A stretch of 64,000 nucleotides of DNA, taken from an uncultured Eubacterium sp. GTDB taxonomy: Bacteria > Bacillota > Clostridia > Lachnospirales > Lachnospiraceae. A program made the position numbers and the translations under genes. Under the pieces are notes generated by a model. The model made no database searches and was not told where the DNA came from. It saw only the letters and a list, made by a program, of their open reading frames with translations. Positions 54,721 through 63,609 of this stretch are shown here, piece after piece (position 1 is the first letter of the stretch; the number at the start of each line of letters is the position of its first letter). Where the stretch lies: assembly GCA_947089855.1 (NCBI GenBank), contig CAMUML010000001.1:1-64000 (forward strand). The letters are read 5' to 3'.

Positions 54721-54776
54721 CCTTTACATATAGATAAATGGACACGTTAATCCGTGATTTTGACTTTATGTAAAGG
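54721..54776 (+). promoter_or_regulatory. Inverted repeat that can sequester the CotS-like gene's RBS
   Basis: CCTTTACATA (54721-54730) and TATGTAAAGG (54767-54776) are perfect 10-base inverted arms, with an inner CACG/CGTG pair. The right arm contains the AAAGG of the ribosome-binding site for GTG 54786, so the folded RNA would hide it. Confidence 0.5.
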
Positions 54777-54785
54777 GGTGTAGTT

Positions 54786-55760
54786 GTGTATAACCGGACA
54801 GAAATTATCTTAGAAGCATATCCATTTGAATTCACTGACATACAAAAAGGCAGGGGTGTTTACGTATGCTTGGACAGCAGCGGCGGCAGAAAAATCCTAA
54901 AGGAATTTTCCGGTTCGGCATCCAAAGCTGCACTTTTAGACCGTTTTTTGATTTATTTAAAAGAACAGGGAAGCTATGTAGAGCAGATTGTATATACAAA
55001 AGAGGGGCAGCCGCTGTTTACTGATGTGGATGGCATACGTTATTATATGCGTACTTGGATGGAAGGGCGGGAGTGTGATACGAGGAACCGGGAAGATGTG
55101 CTGTGTGCGGTGCGCAGGCTGGCGCAGTTCCATTTAAAAACCGCCGGGTTTGCAGAAAAACTGCCGGAAACCATGTGCCGGATGCCAGATTTCCTGGAAA
55201 AAGAATATGAACGCCATACACGTGAGCTACATAAGGTATATCATTATATTAAAGCCAAGAAAAAGAAAAATGAATTTGAAGCGTATTTTTTGAATGAATA
55301 CCGCTATTATTTAAACCAGGCGGAAGATGCGGCAGCAAGGCTCCGGGAGTTAGGGCGCAAGCCGCAGGCAGACTATTTTGGCATCTGCCACGGGGACTAC
55401 AGCCAGCATAACCTGCTGTTTACACCACAGGGCGCGGTAATTATTAATTATGAACGGTTTTGCCAGGATGCCTATATCAGTGATTTTGCACATTTTTTCC
55501 GTAAGATCATGGAAAAACATAATTGGAATGCCGCGTTTGGGATGGATATGATCCGTGCGTACCAAAAAGTGCGCAGCCTGGATTCTTGGGAACTGGACCA
55601 GCTGGGTGTGCGGATGGCCTATCCAGAAAAATTCTGGAAGGTCGCAAACCATTACTTTAATTCCAAGAAAAGCTGGGCGAATAACCGGGACAGTGAAAAA
55701 CTGGCCAAAATTTGCCAGCAGGAACACGAGCGGGCAGCATTTTTAAAAATCATGCGTTAG
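54786..55760 (+). CDS. CotS-family (APH-fold) spore coat-type protein
   Basis: 324 residues of the aminoglycoside-phosphotransferase/CotS kinase fold. KILKEFSGSASKAALLDRFL holds the nucleotide-side lysine region, YFGICHGDYSQHNLLF the catalytic HxD loop and VIINYERFCQDAYISDFAHF the metal loop. In the last, the usual Asp (IDFD-type) is Asn, so kinase activity is doubtful. CotS relatives are spore coat proteins in Bacillus; here the localisation is inferred from the family. GTG start with an AAAGGGGTG RBS inside an inverted repeat. Confidence 0.8.
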   Translation: MYNRTEIILEAYPFEFTDIQKGRGVYVCLDSSGGRKILKEFSGSASKAALLDRFLIYLKEQGSYVEQIVYTKEGQPLFTDVDGIRYYMRTWMEGRECDTRNREDVLCAVRRLAQFHLKTAGFAEKLPETMCRMPDFLEKEYERHTRELHKVYHYIKAKKKKNEFEAYFLNEYRYYLNQAEDAAARLRELGRKPQADYFGICHGDYSQHNLLFTPQGAVIINYERFCQDAYISDFAHFFRKIMEKHNWNAAFGMDMIRAYQKVRSLDSWELDQLGVRMAYPEKFWKVANHYFNSKKSWANNRDSEKLAKICQQEHERAAFLKIMR

Positions 55761-55784
55761 GCGGTAAAACGAAAAATGGAACGC

Positions 55785-55813
55785 TTGCACAAGCACCTTA
55801 TTAGTGTTATAAT
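55785..55813 (+). promoter_or_regulatory. Promoter of the PEGA lipoprotein gene
   Basis: TTGCAC (55785-55790), 17 bases, TATAAT (55808-55813), 80 bases before the start. Confidence 0.65.
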
Positions 55814-55892
55814 GGCTACAAGTGTGGATGCACGAGAAGAAGGAATTCAAATAAAATACATAACCTGTAAGCCAGGGAAAAAGGATGGGTCT

Positions 55893-57311
55893 ATGAAAAA
55901 ACGATTTGCGGCAGTATCGTGCCTGCTGGCGGGCATGATGCTGTTGAATGCATGTACGCCTGCAAAGCCGGGCGGCCTTTCGGCGCAAGAAAAAAATAGC
56001 CTGCCTGCTGCAGTAAACGAGGCAAAGCCTGCGGATGATGCACAAGGTATGGCGGATATTCCAAAGTCGGAACAATCGGTCTATTTGATCATAAAAAATG
56101 ATTTAGCCAATTACCAGATTACCTTAATGAATTTATCCAGCCATGCGCAAATATGCTATGAATATACGGATGGAACCGAATTTTTTGATAAATATGGGGA
56201 TTATACGCCAGGCAAAGATTTCAGCGAAGGCAAGCTAGCCGTTATAAAGCGGTTAAACAGCAACGATACGTTAGGTGCAATTGCATTCACAGATGCGACT
56301 TGGGCATACGAGGATGTACGCAATTATAACATCGATGCGCAAAGGAACCGGATTTCGATAGCGGACACCAGCTATCATTTTGACGATGAGCTGCGGGTGT
56401 TTTCGAATGGGGAAGAAACCGGCATACATACGGTTGGGGAAAATGACGTGCTAAATATTTATGGCATTGACCGCAAAATATATGCCATCGTAGTGACGTC
56501 AGGGCATGGCACGCTGGAGCTAACCAATACGAAATTATTTGAAGGCGGCTGGCTAAACCTGGGCGCTAAGATCTATACAAAGATAACGCCGAATATGTCG
56601 ATGGAACTTCCGGAAGGGATTTATGAGCTTTCGGTTGCAAACGACGGCTACGGGGATAGTGGGGAGATCCGGATCCGGCGTGATAAAACAACGACAATTA
56701 ATTTAAACGACTATAAAGGGGAAGGGCCGAAGATGTGCAAACTGACCTTTGATGTGGGCGTGGACGGCGCAGTGTTAACTGTTAACGGCAAAAAAGTGAA
56801 CCATAAAAAGCCGATGAAGCTGCGGTACGGAGTCTATCAGCTGGGGGTCTATGCGGATGGTTATGATGCATGGAATAAGCAGCTTGTGATCAATTCGCCA
56901 AAAGCGAATGTGGCGATCGTGCTAAGTGAAACGGACAGCAGCAAGGACAGTGAAAAGGCCGCTACGGCAAATAGCGGCGGCAGTTCCGGGACAGGCAGCA
57001 GTTCTGCCAAAAACAACACAAGTACTAAGATAGGCGGCAGGGCAGGTTCTATGGCGGGCTCAATGGCAGGCTCGATGGCGGGCAGTGCAAGTAAAAGCAG
57101 CGAAAGCAGCGGTTCCGGCAGCAGCAAATCTTCGTCGGGCGGCAGTGCAAGCAAGATTGCTGAAGCGGCCTTGGGTTCTTCGCTCGCAGGCATTGTTTCG
57201 GGCGGCAAGTCTACCGACTATCTGGATACGCTGTCGAATTTTGTAGATGCGGTGGAAAAACTGAATGAGACATCTTCGGATAACAACAGTTCCAATCAGT
57301 CAGATGACTAG
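55893..57311 (+). CDS. Lipoprotein with PEGA-like domains and Ser/Gly-rich tail
   Basis: 472 residues. The signal MKKRFAAVSCLLAGMMLLNAC ends in a lipobox Cys at residue 21. Residues 60-240 form an unassigned beta-rich domain. Two PEGA-like segments follow (NMSMELPEGIYELSVANDGY and NHKKPMKLRYGVYQLGVYAD), a fold linked to surface or wall binding. The tail is Ser/Gly/Lys with a GSMAGSMAGSMAGS repeat. The frame opens at 55776, but AAAAAGGATGGGTCT and the signal peptide set the start at 55893. Function unknown. Confidence 0.75.
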   Translation: MKKRFAAVSCLLAGMMLLNACTPAKPGGLSAQEKNSLPAAVNEAKPADDAQGMADIPKSEQSVYLIIKNDLANYQITLMNLSSHAQICYEYTDGTEFFDKYGDYTPGKDFSEGKLAVIKRLNSNDTLGAIAFTDATWAYEDVRNYNIDAQRNRISIADTSYHFDDELRVFSNGEETGIHTVGENDVLNIYGIDRKIYAIVVTSGHGTLELTNTKLFEGGWLNLGAKIYTKITPNMSMELPEGIYELSVANDGYGDSGEIRIRRDKTTTINLNDYKGEGPKMCKLTFDVGVDGAVLTVNGKKVNHKKPMKLRYGVYQLGVYADGYDAWNKQLVINSPKANVAIVLSETDSSKDSEKAATANSGGSSGTGSSSAKNNTSTKIGGRAGSMAGSMAGSMAGSASKSSESSGSGSSKSSSGGSASKIAEAALGSSLAGIVSGGKSTDYLDTLSNFVDAVEKLNETSSDNNSSNQSDD

Positions 57312-57365
57312 ACAGAGAATCAGGCTGTTTGTAATATATTAAACATGTAGATGGGAGGAAGCAAC

Positions 57366-59102
57366 ATGGACTATAGGCAAATGTACCAGCAGTGGCTGGA
57401 CAACCCTTATTTTGATGAAAGTACCAAAGCGGAATTAAAGGCGATCGAAGGAAATGAGAAAGAGATCGAAGACCGTTTTTACATGGATCTGGAATTTGGT
57501 ACAGCCGGGCTGCGCGGCGTGATCGGCGCGGGGACAAACCGTATGAATTTTTATACGGTACGTAAGGCGACGCAGGGGCTTGCCAATTACATTAAATCGT
57601 TAAAGGGAGAAGGCAAGGGGGTAGCGATCGCATATGATTCCAGGCATATGTCGCCGGAATTTGCAGATGAAGCCGCGTTGTGTTTAGCGGCAAATGGCAT
57701 ACCGGCATATGTATTTGAAAGCCTGCGCCCGACACCGGAGCTGTCTTATGCAGTACGCAAGCTTGGATGTATAGCTGGTATCAATATTACAGCAAGCCAT
57801 AACCCGCCAGAATACAATGGATACAAAGTATATTGGGAGGACGGCGCACAGATTACGCCTCCGCATGACAGCGGCATTATGGATGAAGTTAAGAAAGTAA
57901 CCGATTATGCCTCTGTAAAGACGATGCCTTTGGAGGATGCGAAAGCAGCAGGGCTATACCGTACCATTGGCGCAGATATTGACGATGCGTATATTGAAGA
58001 GCTAAAGGGCCTTGTGCTTCACCAGGATAGCATCGATGCCGTTAAGGACAAGCTTACCATTGTATATTCGCCGTTACATGGGACGGGCAATATTCCAGTA
58101 CGCCGTGTGTTAAAAGAGCTTGGCTTCCAAAATGTCCATGTAGTGCCGCAGCAGGAGCTGCCGGACGGGGATTTCCCAACGGTCAGCTATCCAAACCCGG
58201 AAGCGGCAGAGGCATTCGAGTTGGGGCTTGCACTTGGCAAGAAAGTAAATGCAGATTTGATTCTTGCTACGGATCCTGATGCTGACCGCCTTGGCGTATA
58301 TGTTAAAGATTCTAAGACAGGCGAGTACCATACTCTGACCGGAAATATGTCCGGCTGCCTGATCGGGGATTATGTAATTGGGCAACGCAAAGCCCTGCAA
58401 GGTTCCCTACCGGAAGACGGCGCTTTTATCCGTTCGATTGTTTCTACTAATATGGCCGATGCGATCGCAAGCTATTATGGCATACAGCTGGTGGAAGTTT
58501 TGACTGGATTTAAGTTTATTGGCCAAAAGATTTTGGAATTTGAAAAAACAGGCAAAGGAACATACCTGTTTGGGATGGAAGAAAGCTATGGCTGCTTGAC
58601 CGGCACTTATGCAAGGGATAAAGATGCGGTAGTAGCTTCTATGACATTGTGCGAAGCAGCTGCATATTATATGACGAAGAATATGACGCTGTGGGATGCA
58701 ATGCTGGAAATGTATGAACGTTACGGCTATTATAAAGACCATGTAGAGTCCATTACTTTAAAGGGGATTGAAGGGCTTGCAAAGATCCAGGAAATCATGG
58801 ATACGCTGCGTAAGGATACACCAAAGGAAATCGGCGGGCTGAAAGTACTTGCAGCAAGGGATTATAAAGCGGATACTGTACAGGATTTTGTAACAGGGTC
58901 GACAAAGCCGACAGGGCTTCCGAAGTCAAATGTGCTGTATTATGAACTGGAAAACGATGCATGGGTATGCGTAAGGCCATCTGGCACAGAGCCGAAAGTT
59001 AAATTTTATATCGGCGTAAAAGGCAGTTCCATGGCGGATGCGGATGAGAAATCAGCATCGTTGGGCGCCCAGGTATTAAATATGATAAATAAGATGTTGT
59101 AG
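57366..59102 (+). CDS. Phosphohexomutase (phosphoglucomutase/phosphomannomutase family)
   Basis: 578 residues. It interconverts hexose 1- and 6-phosphates, linking glucose 6-phosphate to glycogen and wall sugar synthesis, in line with glgC/glgD in this window. The phosphoserine loop is GINITASHNPPEYNGYKVYW, the metal loop is LATDPDADRLGVYVK, the sugar loop is FGMEESYGCLTGTYARDKDA, and the phosphate loop is RPSGTEPKVKFYI. The N-terminal start GTAGLRGVIGAGTNRMNFYT is typical. GGGAGGAAGCAAC before ATG 57366 fixes the start; the frame opens five codons earlier. Confidence 0.95.
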   Translation: MDYRQMYQQWLDNPYFDESTKAELKAIEGNEKEIEDRFYMDLEFGTAGLRGVIGAGTNRMNFYTVRKATQGLANYIKSLKGEGKGVAIAYDSRHMSPEFADEAALCLAANGIPAYVFESLRPTPELSYAVRKLGCIAGINITASHNPPEYNGYKVYWEDGAQITPPHDSGIMDEVKKVTDYASVKTMPLEDAKAAGLYRTIGADIDDAYIEELKGLVLHQDSIDAVKDKLTIVYSPLHGTGNIPVRRVLKELGFQNVHVVPQQELPDGDFPTVSYPNPEAAEAFELGLALGKKVNADLILATDPDADRLGVYVKDSKTGEYHTLTGNMSGCLIGDYVIGQRKALQGSLPEDGAFIRSIVSTNMADAIASYYGIQLVEVLTGFKFIGQKILEFEKTGKGTYLFGMEESYGCLTGTYARDKDAVVASMTLCEAAAYYMTKNMTLWDAMLEMYERYGYYKDHVESITLKGIEGLAKIQEIMDTLRKDTPKEIGGLKVLAARDYKADTVQDFVTGSTKPTGLPKSNVLYYELENDAWVCVRPSGTEPKVKFYIGVKGSSMADADEKSASLGAQVLNMINKML

Positions 59103-59168
59103 TATTGCAGACCTGGCTGGACGGTTAACGCATAGTAACAAAAAACCCTGTAAAATGGGGATTTCTGC

Positions 59169-59197
59169 TTGACAAACTATGGAAAAGTTAGTATAAA
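59169..59197 (+). promoter_or_regulatory. hup promoter
   Basis: TTGACA (59169-59174), 17 bases, TATAAA (59192-59197). Confidence 0.75.
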
Positions 59198-59278
59198 TAT
59201 ATTCGTAAGTATTATGGAGAAGATAAGTTCCGACTCTTATTAGTTACAATAATATTTTAATCCATAGGAGGAATAGAA

Positions 59279-59554
59279 ATGAACAAAACAGAATTAGTAG
59301 CGGCTATTGCCGACAAGGCTGAAATATCCAAGAAAGATGTTGAGGCATCCTTAAAGGCTTTTACAGACGTTGTTGCTGAAGAGCTGAAGAAGGGCGAGAA
59401 GATCCAGTTAGTCGGCTTCGGAACTTTCGAAGTATCAGAACGGGCAGCCAGGACAGGACGGAACCCGCAGACAGGCGAGGAAATGACGATCCCGGCATCC
59501 AGGGCACCGAAGTTTAAGGCAGGAAAGGCTTTAAAAGATTTTGTGAACGAATAA
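59279..59554 (+). CDS. hup: HU-family DNA-binding protein
   Basis: 91 residues, the usual HU length. It bends and compacts DNA. KTELVAAIADKAEISKKDVE, VQLVGFGTFEVSERAARTGR and NPQTGEEMTIPASRAPKFKA show the complete family pattern, including the DNA-clasping arm. AGGAGG lies ahead of ATG 59279. It heads the block that ends in spoIIE and tilS; its own terminator follows. Confidence 0.96.
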   Translation: MNKTELVAAIADKAEISKKDVEASLKAFTDVVAEELKKGEKIQLVGFGTFEVSERAARTGRNPQTGEEMTIPASRAPKFKAGKALKDFVNE

Positions 59555-59576
59555 ATCAATAAATCAGAAAACAGGG

Positions 59577-59600
59577 GGCTGCGTGCGCGCAGCCTCTTTT
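59577..59600 (+). terminator. hup terminator
   Basis: GGCTGCG (59577-59583), 4-base loop, CGCAGCC (59588-59594), then TCTTTT. Confidence 0.85.
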
Positions 59601-59677
59601 CCATACATTTCCAGTGTAGGTTCCAAGTGTTGGAAAATGGGCAGTCGAAAGCAAAATTAAGAAAAGGGGTGGGCCAT

Positions 59678-59917
59678 ATGAGGTTGGATAAATTTTTAAA
59701 AGTGTCCCGTTTGATTAAGCGCAGGACAGTTGCAAATGAAGCTTGTGATGCGGGCAGGGTTATGGTCAATGGAAATCCGGCAAAAGCATCTGCCAAAGTG
59801 AAAGTAGGCGATATAATTGAGATCGCTTTTGGCACAAAAACCGTGAAAGTACGGGTACTGGACATTCAAGATACGACAAAAAAGGAACAGGCAAAAGAGT
59901 TATTTGAATATCTTTGA
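59678..59917 (+). CDS. rqcP: RqcP (YabO-type) S4-domain RNA-binding protein
   Basis: 79 residues, consisting of an S4 domain (MRLDKFLKVSRLIKRRTVAN, then GRVMVNGNPAKASAKVKVGD). In Bacillus RqcP works with RqcH in ribosome-associated quality control, adding alanine tails to stalled peptides. The frame opens at 59627, but AAAGGGGTG before ATG 59678 gives the family N terminus. It precedes yabP, as in Bacillus. Confidence 0.9.
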   Translation: MRLDKFLKVSRLIKRRTVANEACDAGRVMVNGNPAKASAKVKVGDIIEIAFGTKTVKVRVLDIQDTTKKEQAKELFEYL

Positions 59918-60043
59918 CCTTTCTTTTCATTTATTAGGCATATCCTTTCTATCTGTTTCATATATTTTATTAGCAGGGCTTTCTTATAAGTTTATCATGT
60001 TATTTGCTTATAGTTCCTTAGGACAAGAATGGAGGAAGAGGAT

Positions 60044-60337
60044 ATGGATGAAAGAATGGAGAAAAATCAGCAGAAAGTACACAAAATCCTGCTCTCAAAC
60101 CGTAAGACGGCAGCATTTACTGGGGTTTTGGATGTACTTTCTTTTGATGTGTCAGAAATATTGCTGGAGACCGAACAGGGGATGCTGTTAATAAAAGGCA
60201 ATGACCTGCATGTAAACCGGCTGACATTGGAAAAAGGCGAGGTAGACGTGGAAGGCAGGATTGACAGCCTGTCCTATTCCGATGTCGGCGGCGGCAAAAA
60301 AACGGCGGAAAGCCTATTAGGAAGAATTTTCCGATGA
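60044..60337 (+). CDS. yabP: Sporulation protein YabP
   Basis: 97 residues. It matches the YabP family with KILLSNRKTAAFTGVLDVLS, ILLETEQGMLLIKGNDLHVN and VDVEGRIDSLSYSD. In Bacillus YabP and YabQ are made in the mother cell and are needed for cortex or coat formation. GGAGGAAGAGGAT before ATG 60044 sets the start; the upstream in-frame ATG at 60029 has no RBS. It overlaps yabQ by four bases (ATGA). Confidence 0.9.
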   Translation: MDERMEKNQQKVHKILLSNRKTAAFTGVLDVLSFDVSEILLETEQGMLLIKGNDLHVNRLTLEKGEVDVEGRIDSLSYSDVGGGKKTAESLLGRIFR

Positions 60338-60834
60338 ACCATGCAGTCAGTGAGAGCATTTTTCATGAACTGGACTTTTTTGCAGTCTCCTTCCTGCTCG
60401 GCATCCTTTTGGTACTTGCTTATGATTGCCTGCGGATATTCCGCCGGATATTCCGGCATGGGGTAGTGTGGATTTCATTAGAAGATTTAGCGTACTGGAT
60501 TGTTGCCGCGTTTGTAATTTTTGCGATGCTGTATCAGAAAAATGAAGGGCTTATCCGGGGGTTTGCCATTGGCGGAATTGTATTAGGGATGCTGCTGTAT
60601 AACCGGTTTATCAGCCGCTATACCGTATCCTGGATGGTTCTCTTCCTTGAAAAAGTTATACATATTATAGAAAAAATATGCAGATTTATCTTTTCACCAT
60701 TCCGCAAGCTACATAAGGCTGCTACGGCAAAAGGCAGGGCAGTTTGCGGCAGGGGAAGAAAATTTGCAAAATTTCAAAAGAAGCGATTGCAAAATTTGGA
60801 GAAAAAGATTAAAATAGGTATAACAAAGAAATAA
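60334..60834 (+). CDS. yabQ: Sporulation membrane protein YabQ
   Basis: 166 residues with about three membrane helices: FFAVSFLLGILLVLAYDCLR, LAYWIVAAFVIFAMLY and FAIGGIVLGMLLYNRFISRY. The tail is basic (KFAKFQKKRLQNLEKKIKIG). YabQ acts with YabP in spore cortex assembly, and the neighbours confirm the assignment. Its start overlaps the yabP stop. Confidence 0.88.
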   Translation: MNHAVSESIFHELDFFAVSFLLGILLVLAYDCLRIFRRIFRHGVVWISLEDLAYWIVAAFVIFAMLYQKNEGLIRGFAIGGIVLGMLLYNRFISRYTVSWMVLFLEKVIHIIEKICRFIFSPFRKLHKAATAKGRAVCGRGRKFAKFQKKRLQNLEKKIKIGITKK

Positions 60835-60875
60835 TGGCGGCTGCTTAGGCGGCTGCGGGGGCAAGGAGGTTGACA

Positions 60876-61172
60876 TTGGGGCGCAGGTACAGCAGCCGTA
60901 AGGCAAATAAAACTGGTAAATTATGTGTTACGATCATTGTTGTTGCAATGATAGGAGTGATGTCTATTCAAATTGTGAACCTGTATCAGAAAGACCAGCA
61001 GTTTGTAGCTAAGGAGGAAGAGCTTGAGAAACAAAAGAGGGGGGAATTGGAACGTCAAAAAGAATTGGAAGCGTACGAAGCTTATACACAGACGCAGGAA
61101 TACATAGAAGATATTGCCCAAAGCAAGCTTGGGCTAGTTTATAAAAATCAGATTATATTTAAAGAACAATAA
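60876..61172 (+). CDS. divIC: DivIC/FtsB-like septum protein
   Basis: 98 residues. A basic cytosolic start (GRRYSSRKANKTGK), one membrane helix (LCVTIIVVAMIGVMSIQIVN), a coiled coil (EEELEKQKRGELERQKELEA) and the family end YIEDIAQSKLGLVYKNQIIF. It works with DivIB and FtsL in divisome activation. Start choice: AAGGAGG at 60863-60869 is six bases before TTG 60876; the TTG at 60870 touches the RBS. In Bacillus divIC likewise follows yabQ. Confidence 0.9.
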   Translation: MGRRYSSRKANKTGKLCVTIIVVAMIGVMSIQIVNLYQKDQQFVAKEEELEKQKRGELERQKELEAYEAYTQTQEYIEDIAQSKLGLVYKNQIIFKEQ

Positions 61173-61182
61173 GGGAAAAGGG

Positions 61183-61207
61183 CTGGTGAAAACCAGGTCT
61201 TTTTTTG
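61183..61207 (+). terminator. Terminator after divIC
   Basis: CTGGT (61183-61187) and ACCAG (61192-61196) with a short GAAA-type loop, followed by seven Ts. Confidence 0.7.
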
Positions 61208-61323
61208 TTGCCCTTTTTAATGGATAACATGAAGTATTTCAGGGGCGCGAATGGCTTAGAATCGACTAAAAAACAGATTTGAACGGATAAAAACACGATT
61301 AAAAATTTTAAATGCATGCATGC

Positions 61324-61357
61324 TTTGACAAATATCGCAAACCACTCTTTTTATAAT
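61324..61357 (+). promoter_or_regulatory. spoIIE promoter: Spo0A box over -35, 21-bp spacer
   Basis: TTGACA (61325-61330) and TATAAT (61352-61357) are consensus hexamers, but spaced by 21 bases. TTTGACAAA (61324-61332), whose complement TTTGTCAAA fits the Spo0A box TTTGTCRAA at all nine positions, covers the -35. In Bacillus the spoIIG and spoIIE promoters use Spo0A with 21-22 bp spacing, so the same control is inferred. Confidence 0.75.
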
Positions 61358-61754
61358 GGCTGTCATATGCCGCCAAGCAAATGTGATAGCAAGATAAGAG
61401 ATTCTGGCTGTACAAAAAATCTTAAGAAAATATAGGGATTTTGATATAAATTCTATGCAGATTTAAGGGAAGAGAACATGGCGGCTGTACTTCGATAGGT
61501 AAGATGCCTGGCTTTGGCAAAAAATTTGGACCAGAAAGGAGGGGGGGCAGGCAGCCAAGACGGACAATCTGGCCAAAAAAAGCAGAAAATACATTGGACG
61601 GATAGGGATTGATAAGCAGAAACGGGGATTGGCGTCTCTGAAAAATACATAAGGGAAATTAAGGTAAGAGGGGCCGGCGGGGAGATTTATCTAAGCTAAG
61701 AGGAACCGGCGGTAAAAAATGAAGCGGACTGGCTTCTTTCAATGGGAGGGTGCG
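61358..61754 (+). other. Long spoIIE leader with an imperfect direct repeat
   Basis: About 390 bases lie between the promoter and the chosen start, without a recognisable gene. TAAGAGGGGCCGGCGG (61665-61680) and TAAGAGGAACCGGCGG (61697-61712) form a direct repeat with two differences, 32 bases apart, close to the start. A six-codon frame at 61478 is probably meaningless. Confidence 0.4.
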
Positions 61755-63590
61755 ATGAAAAGACTGAGTATGAAACAAATTATTTTGTACGTAGGAGGAA
61801 TTTTTGCGTGTCGTATATCATGGATGGGATGTTTTCCGCTGATACCGGCATACTATACGGCAGTGTGTTTGGAGGATACGGGACGGGTAGCGTTAAGCGC
61901 AGCTATGGCGCTTGGAATTGCGCTGTCTGTGCCGGTCACAGCGGCAGTCAAATATTTTATGGCTTTGTCTGTTACGCTGTTAACGATAAAACTGTTTGAA
62001 TGGGTGGAGGGCCGGTGTACGGTATTGTGCGCTGCAGCTGCGGCTACCATCGCAACGCTGATGATGTCGTTGTCTGGGGAGCTTTTGAATTTCCGCGATA
62101 CAGCCGGTTTTATGGCCAGTGCCCTGGAGGCAGTGTTTGTATTTTCCGCAATTATGGTTGGTACAAGGTGTGTGGATTTTTTCCTTCAATTAAGTTTGAT
62201 TCCGCAGAAGGCAGAGGCAGGGCATTACAATGGGCAGCGTCTTGTCAACTATGCAGATTCTTTTAGTGGGCTGTCAAAGATTTTTTCACAGATGGGCTGC
62301 GCACAAAAGGAGTTGTCTACCGAACAGATGGGCCGTATCCAAAATGAGCTGACGGGAAGTTTGTGCATGAACTGCAACCAGTGTGCTTTGTGTTGGGATA
62401 AAGGGGAAAGCCCGATGTATTCTTATCTTGCATATATGCTGCAATCGCTGCAGCGGACCGGGGAGCCTGACCATGAGGTTGTCGTCCAGATGCAGGAGTA
62501 TTGCCCTTATACGGATGTAGTAGTCCAGGAAGCAATGCGTATTTTTGAAAAGGCCAGGCTAAATCTGGCATGGTATAACCGCCTTTTGGAAAACCGTGAG
62601 ATTATTGCGCAGCAGCTGGATGCAATGGCCTATATTATGGAAGATTGTGCGAATGAACTGGTTGAAATTACACAAGAGAACCGCCAGCTCTTGGCAGAAG
62701 TGAAATACCGTGCAAAAGAGCGGGGCGTGATCGTGTCCAAATTGCATTTATATGAAAATAAGGACAAGCGGTGGCGGTTTGTTTGTGATGCTTCTACCAA
62801 ATATGCGGGCTGTATCAGTATGAAGGAATTGACCAAAGCTGTCTGCGTGGGCCTGGAAGTAGATATGCGCCCGCATAAGGATGAACGGGCGATGGTCAGC
62901 CCGCAGGGTACAACGGTTACGTTTGAAGAAGACACCTGTTTTCATGAAACGCACGCAGTTGCACGCAGGGTAAAAGATGGCGGGCGTGTTTCTGGGGACA
63001 ATTTTTCTTTTTTGGAAATGGACAACGGGCAGATGGTTATGATGCTGTCCGACGGTATGGGCTCTGGAAGTACCGCATGTAAGGAAAGCGAGCTGGTGCT
63101 GGAGCTTTTGGAAAAATTCCTGGAAGCTGGTTTTTCCAAAGAAACGGCGTTAAAAATGATGAATTCTGCGATGGTGATCCGTGGGGAGGACGATCTATAT
63201 TCTACGGTCGACATCTGTGCGGTTGACCTGTATACGGGTATTTGCGATTTATATAAAATCGGGGCGGCAACAACGTTTATAAAACATGTAGATTTTGTAG
63301 AACGGATCGAGTCCTGTTCCCTGCCAGTTGGGGTCAGCCACCGCATGGAGATCGTAAATACAAAAAAACAGCTGGAAGATGGGGACTTCCTTGTCATGGT
63401 GTCGGATGGTGTGTTAGAATATTTGCAGGCGGAAGAGCCAGACCGGAAAATGTGCGGGATTTTAAAACAAGCTGCCTACCAGCATCCAGGGCAGATGGCA
63501 GATGCCATCCTGGAAGAAGCATTGCGTGCAAATGGGGGCGCAGCTTTGGACGATATGACAGTCATGGTATGTGCTGTCTGGAAAAAGTAA
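61755..63590 (+). CDS. spoIIE: Stage II sporulation protein E, serine phosphatase
   Basis: 611 residues against about 827 in Bacillus. SpoIIE dephosphorylates SpoIIAA to release sigma-F in the forespore and sits at the septum. The N-terminal membrane part (residues 1-150) has about five or six helices instead of ten. A middle domain with a Cys cluster (GSLCMNCNQCALCWDKGE) follows. The PP2C domain has METDNGQ-like MDNGQMVMMLSDGMGSGSTA, SDGVLEYLQ and DDMTVMVCAVW. The frame opens at 61719, but GGGAGGG at 61743-61749 favours ATG 61755. Its promoter carries a Spo0A box. Confidence 0.93.
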   Translation: MKRLSMKQIILYVGGIFACRISWMGCFPLIPAYYTAVCLEDTGRVALSAAMALGIALSVPVTAAVKYFMALSVTLLTIKLFEWVEGRCTVLCAAAAATIATLMMSLSGELLNFRDTAGFMASALEAVFVFSAIMVGTRCVDFFLQLSLIPQKAEAGHYNGQRLVNYADSFSGLSKIFSQMGCAQKELSTEQMGRIQNELTGSLCMNCNQCALCWDKGESPMYSYLAYMLQSLQRTGEPDHEVVVQMQEYCPYTDVVVQEAMRIFEKARLNLAWYNRLLENREIIAQQLDAMAYIMEDCANELVEITQENRQLLAEVKYRAKERGVIVSKLHLYENKDKRWRFVCDASTKYAGCISMKELTKAVCVGLEVDMRPHKDERAMVSPQGTTVTFEEDTCFHETHAVARRVKDGGRVSGDNFSFLEMDNGQMVMMLSDGMGSGSTACKESELVLELLEKFLEAGFSKETALKMMNSAMVIRGEDDLYSTVDICAVDLYTGICDLYKIGAATTFIKHVDFVERIESCSLPVGVSHRMEIVNTKKQLEDGDFLVMVSDGVLEYLQAEEPDRKMCGILKQAAYQHPGQMADAILEEALRANGGAALDDMTVMVCAVWKK

Positions 63591-63609
63591 TGGTGTTTGG
63601 AGAAAATAA

